This document shows, piece after piece, positions 17,681 through 26,369 of a stretch of 64,000 nucleotides of DNA (positions are counted from its first letter, which is position 1; every line of letters begins with the position of its first letter). This stretch comes from JASLDZ01 sp964244065 (GTDB taxonomy: Bacteria > Pseudomonadota > Alphaproteobacteria > Caulobacterales > Caulobacteraceae). The notes beneath the pieces were generated by a model. That model had not been told where the DNA came from. It did not search any database and saw nothing but the letters and a program-made list of their open reading frames with translations. Location of the stretch: NCBI GenBank assembly GCA_964244065.1, contig CAXTHH010000002.1, positions 434,001 to 498,000 of the forward strand, in the 5' to 3' direction. A program made the position numbers and the translations under genes.

Positions 17681-18571
17681 TTGGCCATCGAGATCGTCGA
17701 CGTCGGCCCCCGCGACGGGCTGCAGAACGAGCCCGGGATCGTCGCCACCGCCGATAAGCTGGCCCTGATCGGCCGGTTGATCGACGCCGGGGTGCGGCGG
17801 CTGGAGGTGGCGAGCTTCGTCAATCCCGCGCGCGTGCCCCAGATGGCCGACGCCGACGCCGTGGCGGCGGCGCTGCCCGACCGCGGAGACGTGACCTACG
17901 TCGGCCTGGTCCTCAACGCGCGCGGGGCGCACCGCGCGCTGGCGCATCGCCGGATCGACGAGCTGGGCGCCGTGTGCGTCGCCACCGACGGCCTCGCCAT
18001 GGCCAACCAGGGACAGACCCGCGACCAGTCGGTGGCCGTCGCGGCCGAGATCGTGGGGCTCGCCCGGGCGGCGGGCCGTCGCGGCCAGGCGACCATCGCC
18101 GCCAGCTTCGGCTGCCCGTTCGAAGGCGAGGTGGCGCCGGACCGCGTCGTCGCCATGGCCGAGGCGCTGGCCGCGGCCGGTCCCGTGGAGATCGCGCTGG
18201 CCGACACGATCGGCGTCGCCGTGCCGAATGCGGTGGGCGCCCTGGTCCGGCGCGTGCGGGCCGCCGTCTCGCCTATCCCCGTCCGCATCCATCTCCACAA
18301 CACCCGCAACACCGGCCTGGCCAACGTCTGGGCCGCCGTCGAAGCCGGCGCGGCGACCGTCGACGCGTCCCTGGGCGGGCTGGGCGGCTGCCCCTTCGCC
18401 CCGGGCGCGGCCGGCAACGTCCCCACCGAGGACGTCGTGTACCTGCTCGAACGCAGCGGCGTCGCCACGGGGCTCGATCTCGGCAGGCTGATCGAAGCCA
18501 GCCGCTGGCTGGAGACGGTGATGCGCAAGTCCCTGCCCGCCATGGTCCCGAGAGCCGGGCGCTTCGGGTAG
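17681..18571 (+). CDS. Hydroxymethylglutaryl-CoA lyase family protein
   Basis: The 296-residue TIM-barrel protein has the HMG-CoA lyase signatures: DVGPRDGLQNE at the N-terminus, EVASFVNPARVPQMADAD, the metal-binding HLHNTRNTG, and the active-site cysteine loop GLGGCPFAPGAAGN. The family cleaves 3-hydroxy-3-methylacyl-CoA esters to acetyl-CoA or a related product. The start is a TTG at 17681 preceded by GAGGGGGG. In this context it may cleave a 3-hydroxy-3-methyl-dicarboxylyl-CoA produced by the pathway. A 140-bp gap with an operator follows, so the next genes may have their own promoter. Confidence 0.93.
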   Translation: MAIEIVDVGPRDGLQNEPGIVATADKLALIGRLIDAGVRRLEVASFVNPARVPQMADADAVAAALPDRGDVTYVGLVLNARGAHRALAHRRIDELGAVCVATDGLAMANQGQTRDQSVAVAAEIVGLARAAGRRGQATIAASFGCPFEGEVAPDRVVAMAEALAAAGPVEIALADTIGVAVPNAVGALVRRVRAAVSPIPVRIHLHNTRNTGLANVWAAVEAGAATVDASLGGLGGCPFAPGAAGNVPTEDVVYLLERSGVATGLDLGRLIEASRWLETVMRKSLPAMVPRAGRFG

Positions 18572-18689
18572 GCTCCGTTACGCGGATGAGGGGGATCATC
18601 GCCAGACGCCTCGGCCTGGAGCTCCACCACACGCAGCGCAGGTCGCTGGCCGCGTCCCGCCTTGACCTCCGACCGCCTCCGCCCTAAGT

Positions 18690-18699
18690 TGTTCGAACA
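18690..18699. promoter_or_regulatory. Putative GntR operator (perfect TGTTCGAACA palindrome) before citE-like gene
   Basis: TGTTCGAACA is a perfect 10-bp palindrome 12 bp before the citE-like ATG, in the only sizeable gap of the operon. It shares the TTCGAA core and TGTTCGAAC with the site at 5214-5228, pointing to the GntR regulator at 7554-8297. Confidence 0.55.
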
Positions 18700-18711
18700 T
18701 TTACAGGCGTC

Positions 18712-19527
18712 ATGACCTTCCGCACCTTCCTGTTCGTCCCCGGCGACCGGCCGGAGCGGTTCGACAAGGCGCTGGCCGCCGGGGCGGACGCGGTGTGCAT
18801 CGACCTGGAGGACGCCGTCGGCCCCGCCGCAAAGGCGCAGGCGCGAGCGACCGTCGCGGCCTTCGTCGCCGCCCGGGGCCGGCGGGCTGGCGTGCGCCTG
18901 GGCGTGCGCGTCAACGGCGTCCGCTCGGCCGAGGGCGGTGAGGACGCGCGGGCCCTGGCCGGCGCCGGGGCGGACTTCGTGATGATCCCCAAGGCCGAGG
19001 CCGCCGCCGACGTCGCCCTCGTGCGCGCGGCCCTGGGGGACGGCGCCCCGCCCATCTGGGCGGTGGTGGAGAGCGCCGAGGCGGTCCGCCAGGCGTGGGA
19101 GATCGCCGCGGCGCCGGGCCTGGCGGGCGTGCTGTTCGGCGGGGCCGACTACGCCGCCGACCTCGGCTGCACCCTGGAGTGGGACCCGTTGCTGTTCGCC
19201 CGCGGGACGCTGGCGGCGGCCTGCGCGCGGGCGGGGATCGAGCTCCTGGACGTGCCGCACCTGGACGTGCGCGACCTGGACGACCTCCGCGCCTCCACCG
19301 CGCGGATCAAGGCCATGGGCTTCACCGGCCGCGCCTGCATCCATCCCGACCAGGTGGCGCCCGTGGCGCAGGTCTTCGCCCCCACCCCCGCCGAGCGCGA
19401 CCGCGCCCGCCGCGTGTGCGAGGCGTTCGAGGCCGCGGGCGAGGGCGCCGCGCTCCTGGACGGCAAGCTGATCGACCTGCCGGTGGTCCGCGCCGCGCGG
19501 CGCATCCTGCAGGCGGAAGCCGCGTGA
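18712..19527 (+). CDS. CitE/HpcH-type CoA-ester lyase (citramalyl- or malyl-CoA lyase-like)
   Basis: The 271-residue protein belongs to the HpcH/HpaI-CitE family: FLFVPGDRPERFDKA, CIDLEDAVGP with the Mg-binding acid, VMIPKAE and AVVESAEAV. CitE-like members cleave citryl-, malyl-, beta-methylmalyl- or citramalyl-CoA to acetyl-CoA or another acyl-CoA plus a 2-oxo acid. The length is right for (S)-citramalyl-CoA lyase and its relatives. The stop overlaps the MaoC start, and the gene order citE-maoC-acyl-CoA dehydrogenase recalls the itaconate loci of pseudomonads. It carries its own TTCGAA operator. Confidence 0.92.
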   Translation: MTFRTFLFVPGDRPERFDKALAAGADAVCIDLEDAVGPAAKAQARATVAAFVAARGRRAGVRLGVRVNGVRSAEGGEDARALAGAGADFVMIPKAEAAADVALVRAALGDGAPPIWAVVESAEAVRQAWEIAAAPGLAGVLFGGADYAADLGCTLEWDPLLFARGTLAAACARAGIELLDVPHLDVRDLDDLRASTARIKAMGFTGRACIHPDQVAPVAQVFAPTPAERDRARRVCEAFEAAGEGAALLDGKLIDLPVVRAARRILQAEAA

Positions 19528-20048
19528 TGGTCAAGGGCGTGAAGCAGGTCGGTCCCCAGCGCTACCGGGAGACCTTCGGGCGCTACTACGACGAGTTCGT
19601 GGTGGGCGACGTCTACGAACATCGCCCGGGCAAGACGGTGACCGAGTACGACAACCACCTCTTCACCCTGCTGACGCTCAACACCCACCCCATGCACTTC
19701 GACGCGGAGTTCGCCGCGGCCTCGGAGTTCAAGCGCAACCTGGTGGTCAGCCCCTACACCCTGGCGCTGCTGATCGGCATGAGCGTCACCGACACCAGCC
19801 AGAAGGCCATCGCCAACCTTGGCATGGACGAGGTGAAGTTCACCGCCCCCGTCTTCGCCGGCGACACCATTTATGGCGAGAGCGAGGTGCTGGCCAAGCG
19901 CGAGTCGAAGTCGCGGCCGGGCCAGGGCATCGTCACCATCCGCACCCTGGGCAAGAACCAGCGCGGCGAGACGGTCTGCACGTTCGTGCGCAACATGCTG
20001 ATCCCGGCCCAAGGGCACGCGGTCGAAGACAAGATCGGGACCTATTGA
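19527..20048 (+). CDS. MaoC-like CoA-ester hydratase/dehydratase
   Basis: The 173-residue single hot-dog domain resembles MaoC-type (R)-specific hydratases, with FVVGDVYEHRPGKTVTEYDN, a TLNTHPMHFDAEFA stretch holding the Asp/His active-site region, and LVVSPYTLALLIGMSV. Mesaconyl-CoA and itaconyl-CoA hydratases belong here. The ATG at 19527 overlaps the citE-like stop by 1 bp (TGATG); a GTG one codon upstream is possible. Its own stop overlaps the next start in the same way, so lyase, hydratase and dehydrogenase are translationally coupled. Hydration of an unsaturated branched dicarboxylyl-CoA before lyase cleavage is the likely role. Confidence 0.92.
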   Translation: MVKGVKQVGPQRYRETFGRYYDEFVVGDVYEHRPGKTVTEYDNHLFTLLTLNTHPMHFDAEFAAASEFKRNLVVSPYTLALLIGMSVTDTSQKAIANLGMDEVKFTAPVFAGDTIYGESEVLAKRESKSRPGQGIVTIRTLGKNQRGETVCTFVRNMLIPAQGHAVEDKIGTY

Positions 20049-21247
20049 TGAACGCCCCCGTGGACCACGCCGCCCTGTCGGCGTCCGACGAATACGCCGT
20101 GCTCGATTCTATCGACAAGTGGATCGAGAAGAAGGTCGCGCCCGTGGCCATGCGCCTGGAGCACGACGACGAGTGGCCCGCCGACCTCGTGGCCGACATG
20201 GCCGAGCTCGGCCTGTTCGGCGCGCTGATCTCGCCGGAGTACGGCGGCCTGGGCCTGTCGGCCTCGACCTACGCCAAGGTGGTGACGCGCATCTCGGAGG
20301 AGTGGATGTCGCTGACCGGCATCTTCAACTCGCACCTGATGATGGCCACCGTCGTCCAGCGCTTCGGCACGGAGGCGCAGAAGGCGTACTGGCTGCCCAT
20401 GTTCGCCACCGGCGAGCTGCGCGGGGGCCTCGGCCTCACCGAGCCGGACGCGGGCACCGACCTGCAGGCCATCCGCACCGTGGCCCGGCGCGACGGCGCG
20501 GACTATGTGGTGAACGGGACCAAGACCTGGATCTCCAACGCCATCAACGGCCACGTCGTGGCGCTGCTGGTCAAGACCAACCCGGAGGCCCAGCCCCGCC
20601 ACAGGGGCATGTCGATCCTGATCACGCCCAAGATCGACCCCGCCACCCGCGCCCCGCTTCCGGGGATCGCCAACGGCCGCAAGCTGGAGAAGCTGGGCTA
20701 CAAAGGCATCGACTCGGGCGAGTTCGTCTTCGACGGCTACCGCTGCCCGGCCGAGCTGAGCCTGGTGGGGGGCGAGGAGGGCCGCGGCTTCGCCATGGCC
20801 ACCGGCGGCCTGGAGATCGGCCGCATCAACATCGCCGCCCGCTCCGTCGGCATCGCCCGGCGCGCGTTGATGGAGAGCGTGAAGTACGCGCAGCTTCGCA
20901 AGACCATGGGCAAGCCCATCGTCGAGCACCAGGCGATCCAGCTGAAGCTCGGCGAGATGGCCGCCAAGACCCGCGCCGCCGAGCTCCTGGTGGAGGACGC
21001 CGCCCGCGCCTTCGACGCCGGCGGCCGCATCGACATGGAGGCCGGCATGGCGAAATACTTCGCCAGCGAGACGGCGCTGGAGGTGGCCATCGAAGCCATG
21101 CGCATCCACGGCGGCTACGGCTACTCCAAGGAGTACGTGATCGAGCGCCTCTACCGCGACGCGCCCCTGATGTGCATCGGCGAGGGCACCAACGAGATGC
21201 AGCGCATCATCATCGCCAAGCAGCTCGTGGCGCGCAACCGCGTCTGA
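20048..21247 (+). CDS. Acyl-CoA dehydrogenase
   Basis: The 399-residue protein is a FAD-dependent acyl-CoA dehydrogenase. It has GLGLTEPDAGTDL, NGTKTWISNA, the RKTMGKPIVEHQAIQ helix, IHGGYGYSKEYVIER, and the catalytic glutamate in CIGEGTNEMQR. It oxidises an acyl-CoA to the 2,3-enoyl-CoA and passes electrons to ETF. It begins at the ATG overlapping the MaoC stop (TGATG). Within this operon it could supply the unsaturated substrate of the MaoC hydratase, for example from a methylsuccinyl-type CoA ester. It is the last gene of the plus-strand run; the 102 bp beyond contain only a weak hairpin. Confidence 0.94.
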   Translation: MNAPVDHAALSASDEYAVLDSIDKWIEKKVAPVAMRLEHDDEWPADLVADMAELGLFGALISPEYGGLGLSASTYAKVVTRISEEWMSLTGIFNSHLMMATVVQRFGTEAQKAYWLPMFATGELRGGLGLTEPDAGTDLQAIRTVARRDGADYVVNGTKTWISNAINGHVVALLVKTNPEAQPRHRGMSILITPKIDPATRAPLPGIANGRKLEKLGYKGIDSGEFVFDGYRCPAELSLVGGEEGRGFAMATGGLEIGRINIAARSVGIARRALMESVKYAQLRKTMGKPIVEHQAIQLKLGEMAAKTRAAELLVEDAARAFDAGGRIDMEAGMAKYFASETALEVAIEAMRIHGGYGYSKEYVIERLYRDAPLMCIGEGTNEMQRIIIAKQLVARNRV

Positions 21248-21349
21248 GCGGGCGACCTCCGCCAGACTATGCTCTGCGCCCGAGCAGGGTCCGGCGGCCG
21301 GTGACGCCTTCGGGTCGGGCGTTGCTGGCGGCGGGCGGCCAAGGCGGCG

Positions 21350-21985
21350 TCATGCGGAGGTGGGCTCCGCGTCGGCGAGGGCCCAGACCCAGGGTCGCGC
21401 CGCCTGGTCGCGGGCCTGCCAGGCGGCGATCGCGGCGCCGTCCCTGAGGGTGAGGGAGATGTCGTCGAGGCCCTCCAGCAGCATGGTGCGACGGAGCGGC
21501 TCGATGTCGAACGCGTACTCCGCCCCGGACGGCGCCGTGACGACCCGGCGCTCCAGGTCGACGGTGAAGGGCGAGGGCGTGCGCTCCGCCTCGGCGGCGA
21601 GCGCCAGCACCTGCGCCTCCTCCAGTCGGACGGGCAAGAGGCCGTTCTGGAAGCAGTTGGCGTAGAAGATGTCACCGAAGCTCTTGGCCACCACGCAGCG
21701 CAGTCCCATGGCCATGAGGGCCGTCACCGCGTTCTCGCGCGACGACCCGCAGCCGAAGTTCGGGCCGGCGAGCAGCACGGGCGCGCCCCGGTACGCCGGC
21801 CGGTTCAGAACGCAGTCCGGGTCCTCCGACCCGTCCGGCCGCCGGCGCAGGGTCTCCAGAGCGTAGTCGCCGAGCCGCGCGGGATCGCCGCCCGTCATCC
21901 GGTCGATGCGGATGATCACGTCGGTGTCGATGTTGGCCTGCATCAGCGGGGCGGCCGCGCCGGTGACGGTGACGAAGGGCGCCAT
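21350..21985 (-). CDS. leuD: Isopropylmalate dehydratase-type small subunit (LeuD-like)
   Basis: The 211-residue protein is the swivelling domain of an aconitase-superfamily (de)hydratase: NIDTDVIIRIDRMTGGDP, LAGPNFGCGSSRENAVTALM, and FGDIFYANCFQNGLLPV. It pairs with the large subunit encoded 1 bp upstream. Biosynthetic LeuCD isomerises 2- and 3-isopropylmalate. Related catabolic enzymes interconvert citraconate/citramalate or hydrate dimethylmaleate. Its position against a CoA-transferase/CitE/MaoC operon, with no leuA or leuB nearby, favours a catabolic role, but the sequence alone does not settle it. Confidence 0.92.
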   Translation of the reverse strand: MAPFVTVTGAAAPLMQANIDTDVIIRIDRMTGGDPARLGDYALETLRRRPDGSEDPDCVLNRPAYRGAPVLLAGPNFGCGSSRENAVTALMAMGLRCVVAKSFGDIFYANCFQNGLLPVRLEEAQVLALAAEAERTPSPFTVDLERRVVTAPSGAEYAFDIEPLRRTMLLEGLDDISLTLRDGAAIAAWQARDQAARPWVWALADAEPTSA

Positions 21986-21986
21986 C

Positions 21987-23390
21987 TCAGAGGCGGCGCA
22001 CGTCGGTGATCACGCCCGTGACCGCCGCCGCCGCCGCCATGGCGGGGCTGGCCAGGTGGGTGCGCGCGCCCGGACCCTGGCGGCCGACGAAGTTGCGGTT
22101 GGAGGTGGAGACCACCCGCGCCCCGGGCGGCGCGGTCTCGCCGTTGGCGGCCACGCACATGCTGCAGCCGGGCTCGCGCCAGCCGAAGCCGGCCGCGGTG
22201 AAGACGCCGTCCAGGCCCTCGGCCTCCGCCTGCCGCTTCACGAGTTCGGACCCCGGAACCACCCAGGCGGTGACGCCCTGGGCGACGTGGCGGTCGCGCG
22301 CCACGGCGGCGGCGGCGCGCAGGTCGCCGATGCGCGAATTGGTGCAGGAGCCGATGAAGACCACGTCCACCTTCGCGCCCGCCAGGGGACGGCCGGGCTC
22401 CAGCCCCATGTACTGCAGCGCCGCCCGGCCGTTCTCGCGCCTGGCCGGATCCGGGTCGCGGCTGGGATCGGGGATCATCGCATCGACGGCCATGGCGTGC
22501 TCGGGGCTGGTGCCCCAGGTGATGGTGGGCGCGATGGCCGCGGCGTCCACGGTCTCGTCCCGGTCGAAGACGGCGTCGTCGTCGGTGCGCAGCGTCGCCC
22601 AATGCGCGACGGCGCGGTCGAACGCCTCGCCCTGCGGGGCGAAGCGGCGGCCCCGCAGGTAGGCGAAGATGGTCTCGTCCGGCGCGATCATGCCGGAGCG
22701 GGCGCCCAGCTCCACCGAGGGATTGCAGAGCGTCAGACGCTCCTCGACGCTCATGGCGCGCACTGTCGAGCCTGCGTACTCCACCGCGTGTCCCACCCCG
22801 GAGTCGGCGCCCAGCGCCCCGATGAGGTGCAGGATCACGTCCTTGGCCGTGACGCCGGGGCCGAGCGCGCCCTCGACCCGGATGCGCATGCGCCTGGGCC
22901 TCTGCATCCGCAGCACGCCGGTGGCCAGCGCGTGCGAGCTCTCCGAGGCGCCGACGCCGAAGGCCAGGGCGCCCAGGGCCCCGTTGGTGCAGGTGTGGCT
23001 GTCGCCGCAGATCAGCGTCACGCCCGGGAGCACGAGCCCCAGCTCCGGCCCCATCACGTGCACGATCCCCTGCCCGGCCTGGCCGAGGTCGAACAGGCGC
23101 ACGCCGGCCCCGTCCGCGAGACGCCGCAGGCCCCGCCACAGCCGGGCGCCGCGGTCGTAGGTGTCGCCCGTGCGGCCAGGCGCGGAGGAGACGGCGTGGT
23201 CGGGCGTGGCGAACACAAGCTCCGGGTGGCGCACCGGCAGCCCCTTGTCGTGGAGCGACTCCAGCGCCGGCGGCCCGGAGAGGTCGTGCAGCAGATGCCG
23301 GTCGATGTGCAGCAGCGCCCAGCCGTCGCCGAGGTCGCGCACCACATGCGCGTCCCAGACCTTGTCGAAGAGGGTGGAGGGTGCGGTCAT
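21987..23390 (-). CDS. leuC: Isopropylmalate dehydratase-type large subunit (LeuC-like, 4Fe-4S)
   Basis: The 467-residue protein has the aconitase-superfamily hallmarks: the TLFDKVWDAHVV opening, HLLHDLSGP, GDSHTCTNGALGALAFGVG, and the three iron-sulfur cysteines in FIGSCTNSRIGD (one) and GCSMCVAANGE (two). It catalyses dehydration/hydration of a 2- or 3-hydroxy acid together with the downstream small subunit. The ATG at 23390 matches the usual LeuC N-terminus; the frame is open further upstream without homology. It faces away from a TonB receptor across a 493-bp gap. Confidence 0.93.
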   Translation of the reverse strand: MTAPSTLFDKVWDAHVVRDLGDGWALLHIDRHLLHDLSGPPALESLHDKGLPVRHPELVFATPDHAVSSAPGRTGDTYDRGARLWRGLRRLADGAGVRLFDLGQAGQGIVHVMGPELGLVLPGVTLICGDSHTCTNGALGALAFGVGASESSHALATGVLRMQRPRRMRIRVEGALGPGVTAKDVILHLIGALGADSGVGHAVEYAGSTVRAMSVEERLTLCNPSVELGARSGMIAPDETIFAYLRGRRFAPQGEAFDRAVAHWATLRTDDDAVFDRDETVDAAAIAPTITWGTSPEHAMAVDAMIPDPSRDPDPARRENGRAALQYMGLEPGRPLAGAKVDVVFIGSCTNSRIGDLRAAAAVARDRHVAQGVTAWVVPGSELVKRQAEAEGLDGVFTAAGFGWREPGCSMCVAANGETAPPGARVVSTSNRNFVGRQGPGARTHLASPAMAAAAAVTGVITDVRRL

Positions 23391-23883
23391 GAGATCGACA
23401 GGTGCGAGCAGCATCCGCAACCGGCTGGAACGAGACGGTACGGGCGCCTCCAAGCCAGACTTTCCGCTTCGATCTTGATGAAGTCCAGAGTGGAACTCCC
23501 TGGCGTCAGCGCCTGGCGCCTCTCCTGCGCGCCGCCGCTCGGTGACCTGGCGGCTGGTGCGCGAACGTCGGAAAGCCGCACCGACCTGAATGTCCGCCGG
23601 CGATGCCGCCAGGGACCGCTCCGCCGTCATCGCGACCGCTGCTCCTGACCGGCGCGGCGGTCTCCCTTCCCAGCATCGGGCGTGGACAAGGACGGTGCTC
23701 GCCACCGCTGCAGATGTCGCCTGGCACGGCGGCGGGTGCTTCCGGCGGAGGCCGCAGAGCGATTGTGCGAGGGGGTTGCAGTTTTTGACGAGGGGACCCG
23801 GCGCCCCCGGCTGCTAGCTTTGCCGCAGGGCGCTTGGACGAGGTGGATGTCCGTCGCGCGCCCGGGGTGGGCAGGGTCGAGCG
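23391..23883. other. Long divergent intergenic region between leuC-like gene and TonB receptor
   Basis: This 493-bp stretch has no gene I can support; small open frames in it lack conservation-like features. It should carry promoters in both directions. Near the receptor there is a TTGACG hexamer (~23790) and a GCTAGCTTT element (~23812), but the 22-bp spacing is longer than usual, so I do not call a promoter. Confidence 0.6.
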
Positions 23884-26361
23884 GTGATCGAACGTACAAA
23901 GGCGGCGGGCGCTGCGACCGCGGTGGTGAGCGCGCTCGTCGGGACGGGGGCCCTGGCGCAGGCGCCGCCCGCCGCGACCGCGCCAGAGGTCGATGCGCAG
24001 GTCGAGGAGGTGATCGTCACGGGCGTGCGCGGGCGACCGCGCACCGTGACCGACAGCCCGACCCCCATCGACGTGCTCAGCAGCGCCGACCTGGAGAGGT
24101 CCGGCCGCATCGGCGTGTTCCAGGCGCTGCAGACGCAGATTCCGTCGTTCAATCTGCCGTTCCGCGCGGGCGGCGGCACCTCCACCGTGATCGCCACCGG
24201 CGGTCTCCGAGGCCTGAACCCAGACCAGACGCTGGTGCTGGTCAACGGCAAGCGCCGGCACAAGACGTCGCTGATCAACTCGGTGTCGTCGCTGTTCAAC
24301 GGTTCGGTGCCCGCCGACCTGGACCTGATCCCCGCCGCGGGCATCGGCCGGATCGAGGTGCTGCGCGACGGCGCGGCGGCGCAGTACGGGTCGGACGCCA
24401 TCGCCGGCGTGATCAACATCATCCTGAAGCAGGACGAGGGCGGCCAGCTGAGCTTCACACGCGGCCAGAACTTCAACCGCTCGGACGGCGAGTTCACGCA
24501 GGTCACGGGCAGCTACGGCCTCAGGCTGGGCGACCGCGGCTTCCTCAACGCCTTCGTCCAGACAAAGGACCAGGCGCTGTCCAACCGCGCCGTGCCCGTG
24601 GCGTCGAACATCCAGATCTATCCGCGGCTGGCGGGCAACGTCGCCGACCCGCGCGAGGCCACCGTGGACCGGCTGGTGACGCAGAACTACGGCGTACTTC
24701 CCTCCTGGGGCGTGAACGTCGGCTACGACCTGCGCTATGATCTGAGCCCCGGCGTGCAGGTCTACTCCTTCGGCACCTATGGCCGGCGCGTCTCCGATCT
24801 GCCGTTCACCTTCCGCGCGCCCAACAGCGTGAACGCGCTGCCGCAGATCTACCCCGAGGGTTTTCGCCCCGACCTCGTCATCCGCGAGCACGACTACGAG
24901 CTCGCGGTGGGCGCCCGCGGAGAACGGTGGGGCTGGAAGTGGGACCTGTCCTCCAACTACGGCGTGAACTCCGCCAAGGAGAACGTGTCGCAGAGCATCA
25001 ACGCCAGCCTCGGGCCGACCAGCCCCACCGCCTTCTACGTGGGTGCGCTGGAGTCGACCGAGTGGATCAACTCGCTGGACGTGACACGCAACTTCGCCAT
25101 CCAGCGCTTCGGCGATCTGCAGGTCTCGGCGGGGCTGCAGCATCGGCGCGAGACCTACGAGATCAGCCCGGGCGCGCCCGACAGCTACGCCGCGGGCCCC
25201 TACGTGATCCCGGCCGGCCAGCCCTTCGCCGGGCAGCGGCCAGCCACGGGGGCGCAGGCGGCGCCCGGCTTCCAGCCCTCCGACGCTTCCGACGCCGCGC
25301 GCAACAACCTCTCCGCCTATGCCGAGTTCGGCTGGACGCCGACGCCCAAGCTCTTCCTCGACGGAGCTGTGCGGTACGAATACTTCGACGACAGCGCGGG
25401 CGACACCGTGATCGGCAAGGTGAGCGGCCGCTACGAGTTCACCCGCTGGTTCGCCGTGCGGGGCGCGGCCTCCACCGGCTTCCGCGCCCCGGCGCTGGCG
25501 CAGTCGAACTACGCCTCCAGCTCCAGCCAGTTCCGGCTGGTGGGCAATGTGCTGAACCTGCTGCAGATCAAGACGCTGCCCGTGGGCTCGCCCCAGGCCG
25601 TGGCGCTGGGAGCCGAGCCGCTGACGCCGGAGACCTCCGAGAACCTCAGCGCCGGCTTCAGCTTCACGCCCGTGCGCGCCCTCAGCGTGACGGTGGACGC
25701 CTACCGCATCGACGTGGACGACCGGATCGCCATCACCAGCACGCTGACGGGCGGGGCGGTGAGCAACATCCTGATCGCCAACGGCCTCTCCGGCGACCTG
25801 TCGGCCCAGTACTACACCAACGCCATCGACACGCGGACGGAGGGGATCGACGTCGTCGCCAGCTACCGCATGGGACTGGGCGACTTCGGGCAGGTGCGCT
25901 GGAACCTGGGGTACAACACGAACACGACCCGCATCCGCCGCATCAAGGCCAATCCGCCGGAGCTGACGGCGCTCGGCTCGGGCTTCGTGCTGTTCGACCG
26001 GCTCAGCCAGGGCTACCTGACCCGCGCCTTCCCGCGGAACAAGTACGCCCTCGGCGGCGCCTGGACGTGGAAGGCGCTGGACGTGACGCTGCGCGCCACC
26101 CGCTATGGCGGCTACATCGTGCAACAGAACGTGGCGGCCAGCGACCGTAAGTTCGGCCCCAAGATCGTCACCGACCTTGAGGTCGCCTATCGCGTGCTGC
26201 CCAAGGTGACGCTGGCGGTGGGGGCCAACAACCTGTTCAACATCTATCCCAGCGGCAACGGCATCTTCAACGCCACCATCGGCTCCGGCCAGTACGCCGG
26301 CACATCGCCCTTCGGCTTCACGGGGGGATCGTACTACGGTCGCGTCCAGGTGAGCTTCTGA
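23884..26361 (+). CDS. TonB-dependent outer-membrane receptor next to penicillin-acylase-family enzyme
   Basis: The 825-residue receptor starts at a GTG, with a signal peptide ending in GALAQA. It has a TonB-box-like VEEVIVTGVRGRPRT, a plug with IEVLRDGAAAQYGSDAIAGV, and a barrel ending in YGRVQVSF with a terminal Phe. The GSDAIAGV plug type is common in sphingomonad and caulobacter receptors. Only 8 bp separate it from the secreted penicillin-acylase homologue, so uptake of a product or substrate of that enzyme is likely. Amide-containing ligands such as N-acyl amino acids or N-acylhomoserine lactones are candidates. Confidence 0.95.
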   Translation: MIERTKAAGAATAVVSALVGTGALAQAPPAATAPEVDAQVEEVIVTGVRGRPRTVTDSPTPIDVLSSADLERSGRIGVFQALQTQIPSFNLPFRAGGGTSTVIATGGLRGLNPDQTLVLVNGKRRHKTSLINSVSSLFNGSVPADLDLIPAAGIGRIEVLRDGAAAQYGSDAIAGVINIILKQDEGGQLSFTRGQNFNRSDGEFTQVTGSYGLRLGDRGFLNAFVQTKDQALSNRAVPVASNIQIYPRLAGNVADPREATVDRLVTQNYGVLPSWGVNVGYDLRYDLSPGVQVYSFGTYGRRVSDLPFTFRAPNSVNALPQIYPEGFRPDLVIREHDYELAVGARGERWGWKWDLSSNYGVNSAKENVSQSINASLGPTSPTAFYVGALESTEWINSLDVTRNFAIQRFGDLQVSAGLQHRRETYEISPGAPDSYAAGPYVIPAGQPFAGQRPATGAQAAPGFQPSDASDAARNNLSAYAEFGWTPTPKLFLDGAVRYEYFDDSAGDTVIGKVSGRYEFTRWFAVRGAASTGFRAPALAQSNYASSSSQFRLVGNVLNLLQIKTLPVGSPQAVALGAEPLTPETSENLSAGFSFTPVRALSVTVDAYRIDVDDRIAITSTLTGGAVSNILIANGLSGDLSAQYYTNAIDTRTEGIDVVASYRMGLGDFGQVRWNLGYNTNTTRIRRIKANPPELTALGSGFVLFDRLSQGYLTRAFPRNKYALGGAWTWKALDVTLRATRYGGYIVQQNVAASDRKFGPKIVTDLEVAYRVLPKVTLAVGANNLFNIYPSGNGIFNATIGSGQYAGTSPFGFTGGSYYGRVQVSF

Positions 26362-26369
26362 GCGGCGGG

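Noticed and set aside
13975..17823. A minus-strand open frame of about 1280 codons opposite the TonB receptor and CoA-transferase
   Set aside because: It is antisense to well-recognised genes, has low-complexity Arg/Ala/Gly/Val/Asp-rich composition and no homology-like motifs; long antisense frames are expected in such GC-rich DNA.
23590..23817. Small open frames in the leuC-receptor gap
   Set aside because: No ribosome binding site, no protein-like composition and several overlapping alternatives in the same DNA.
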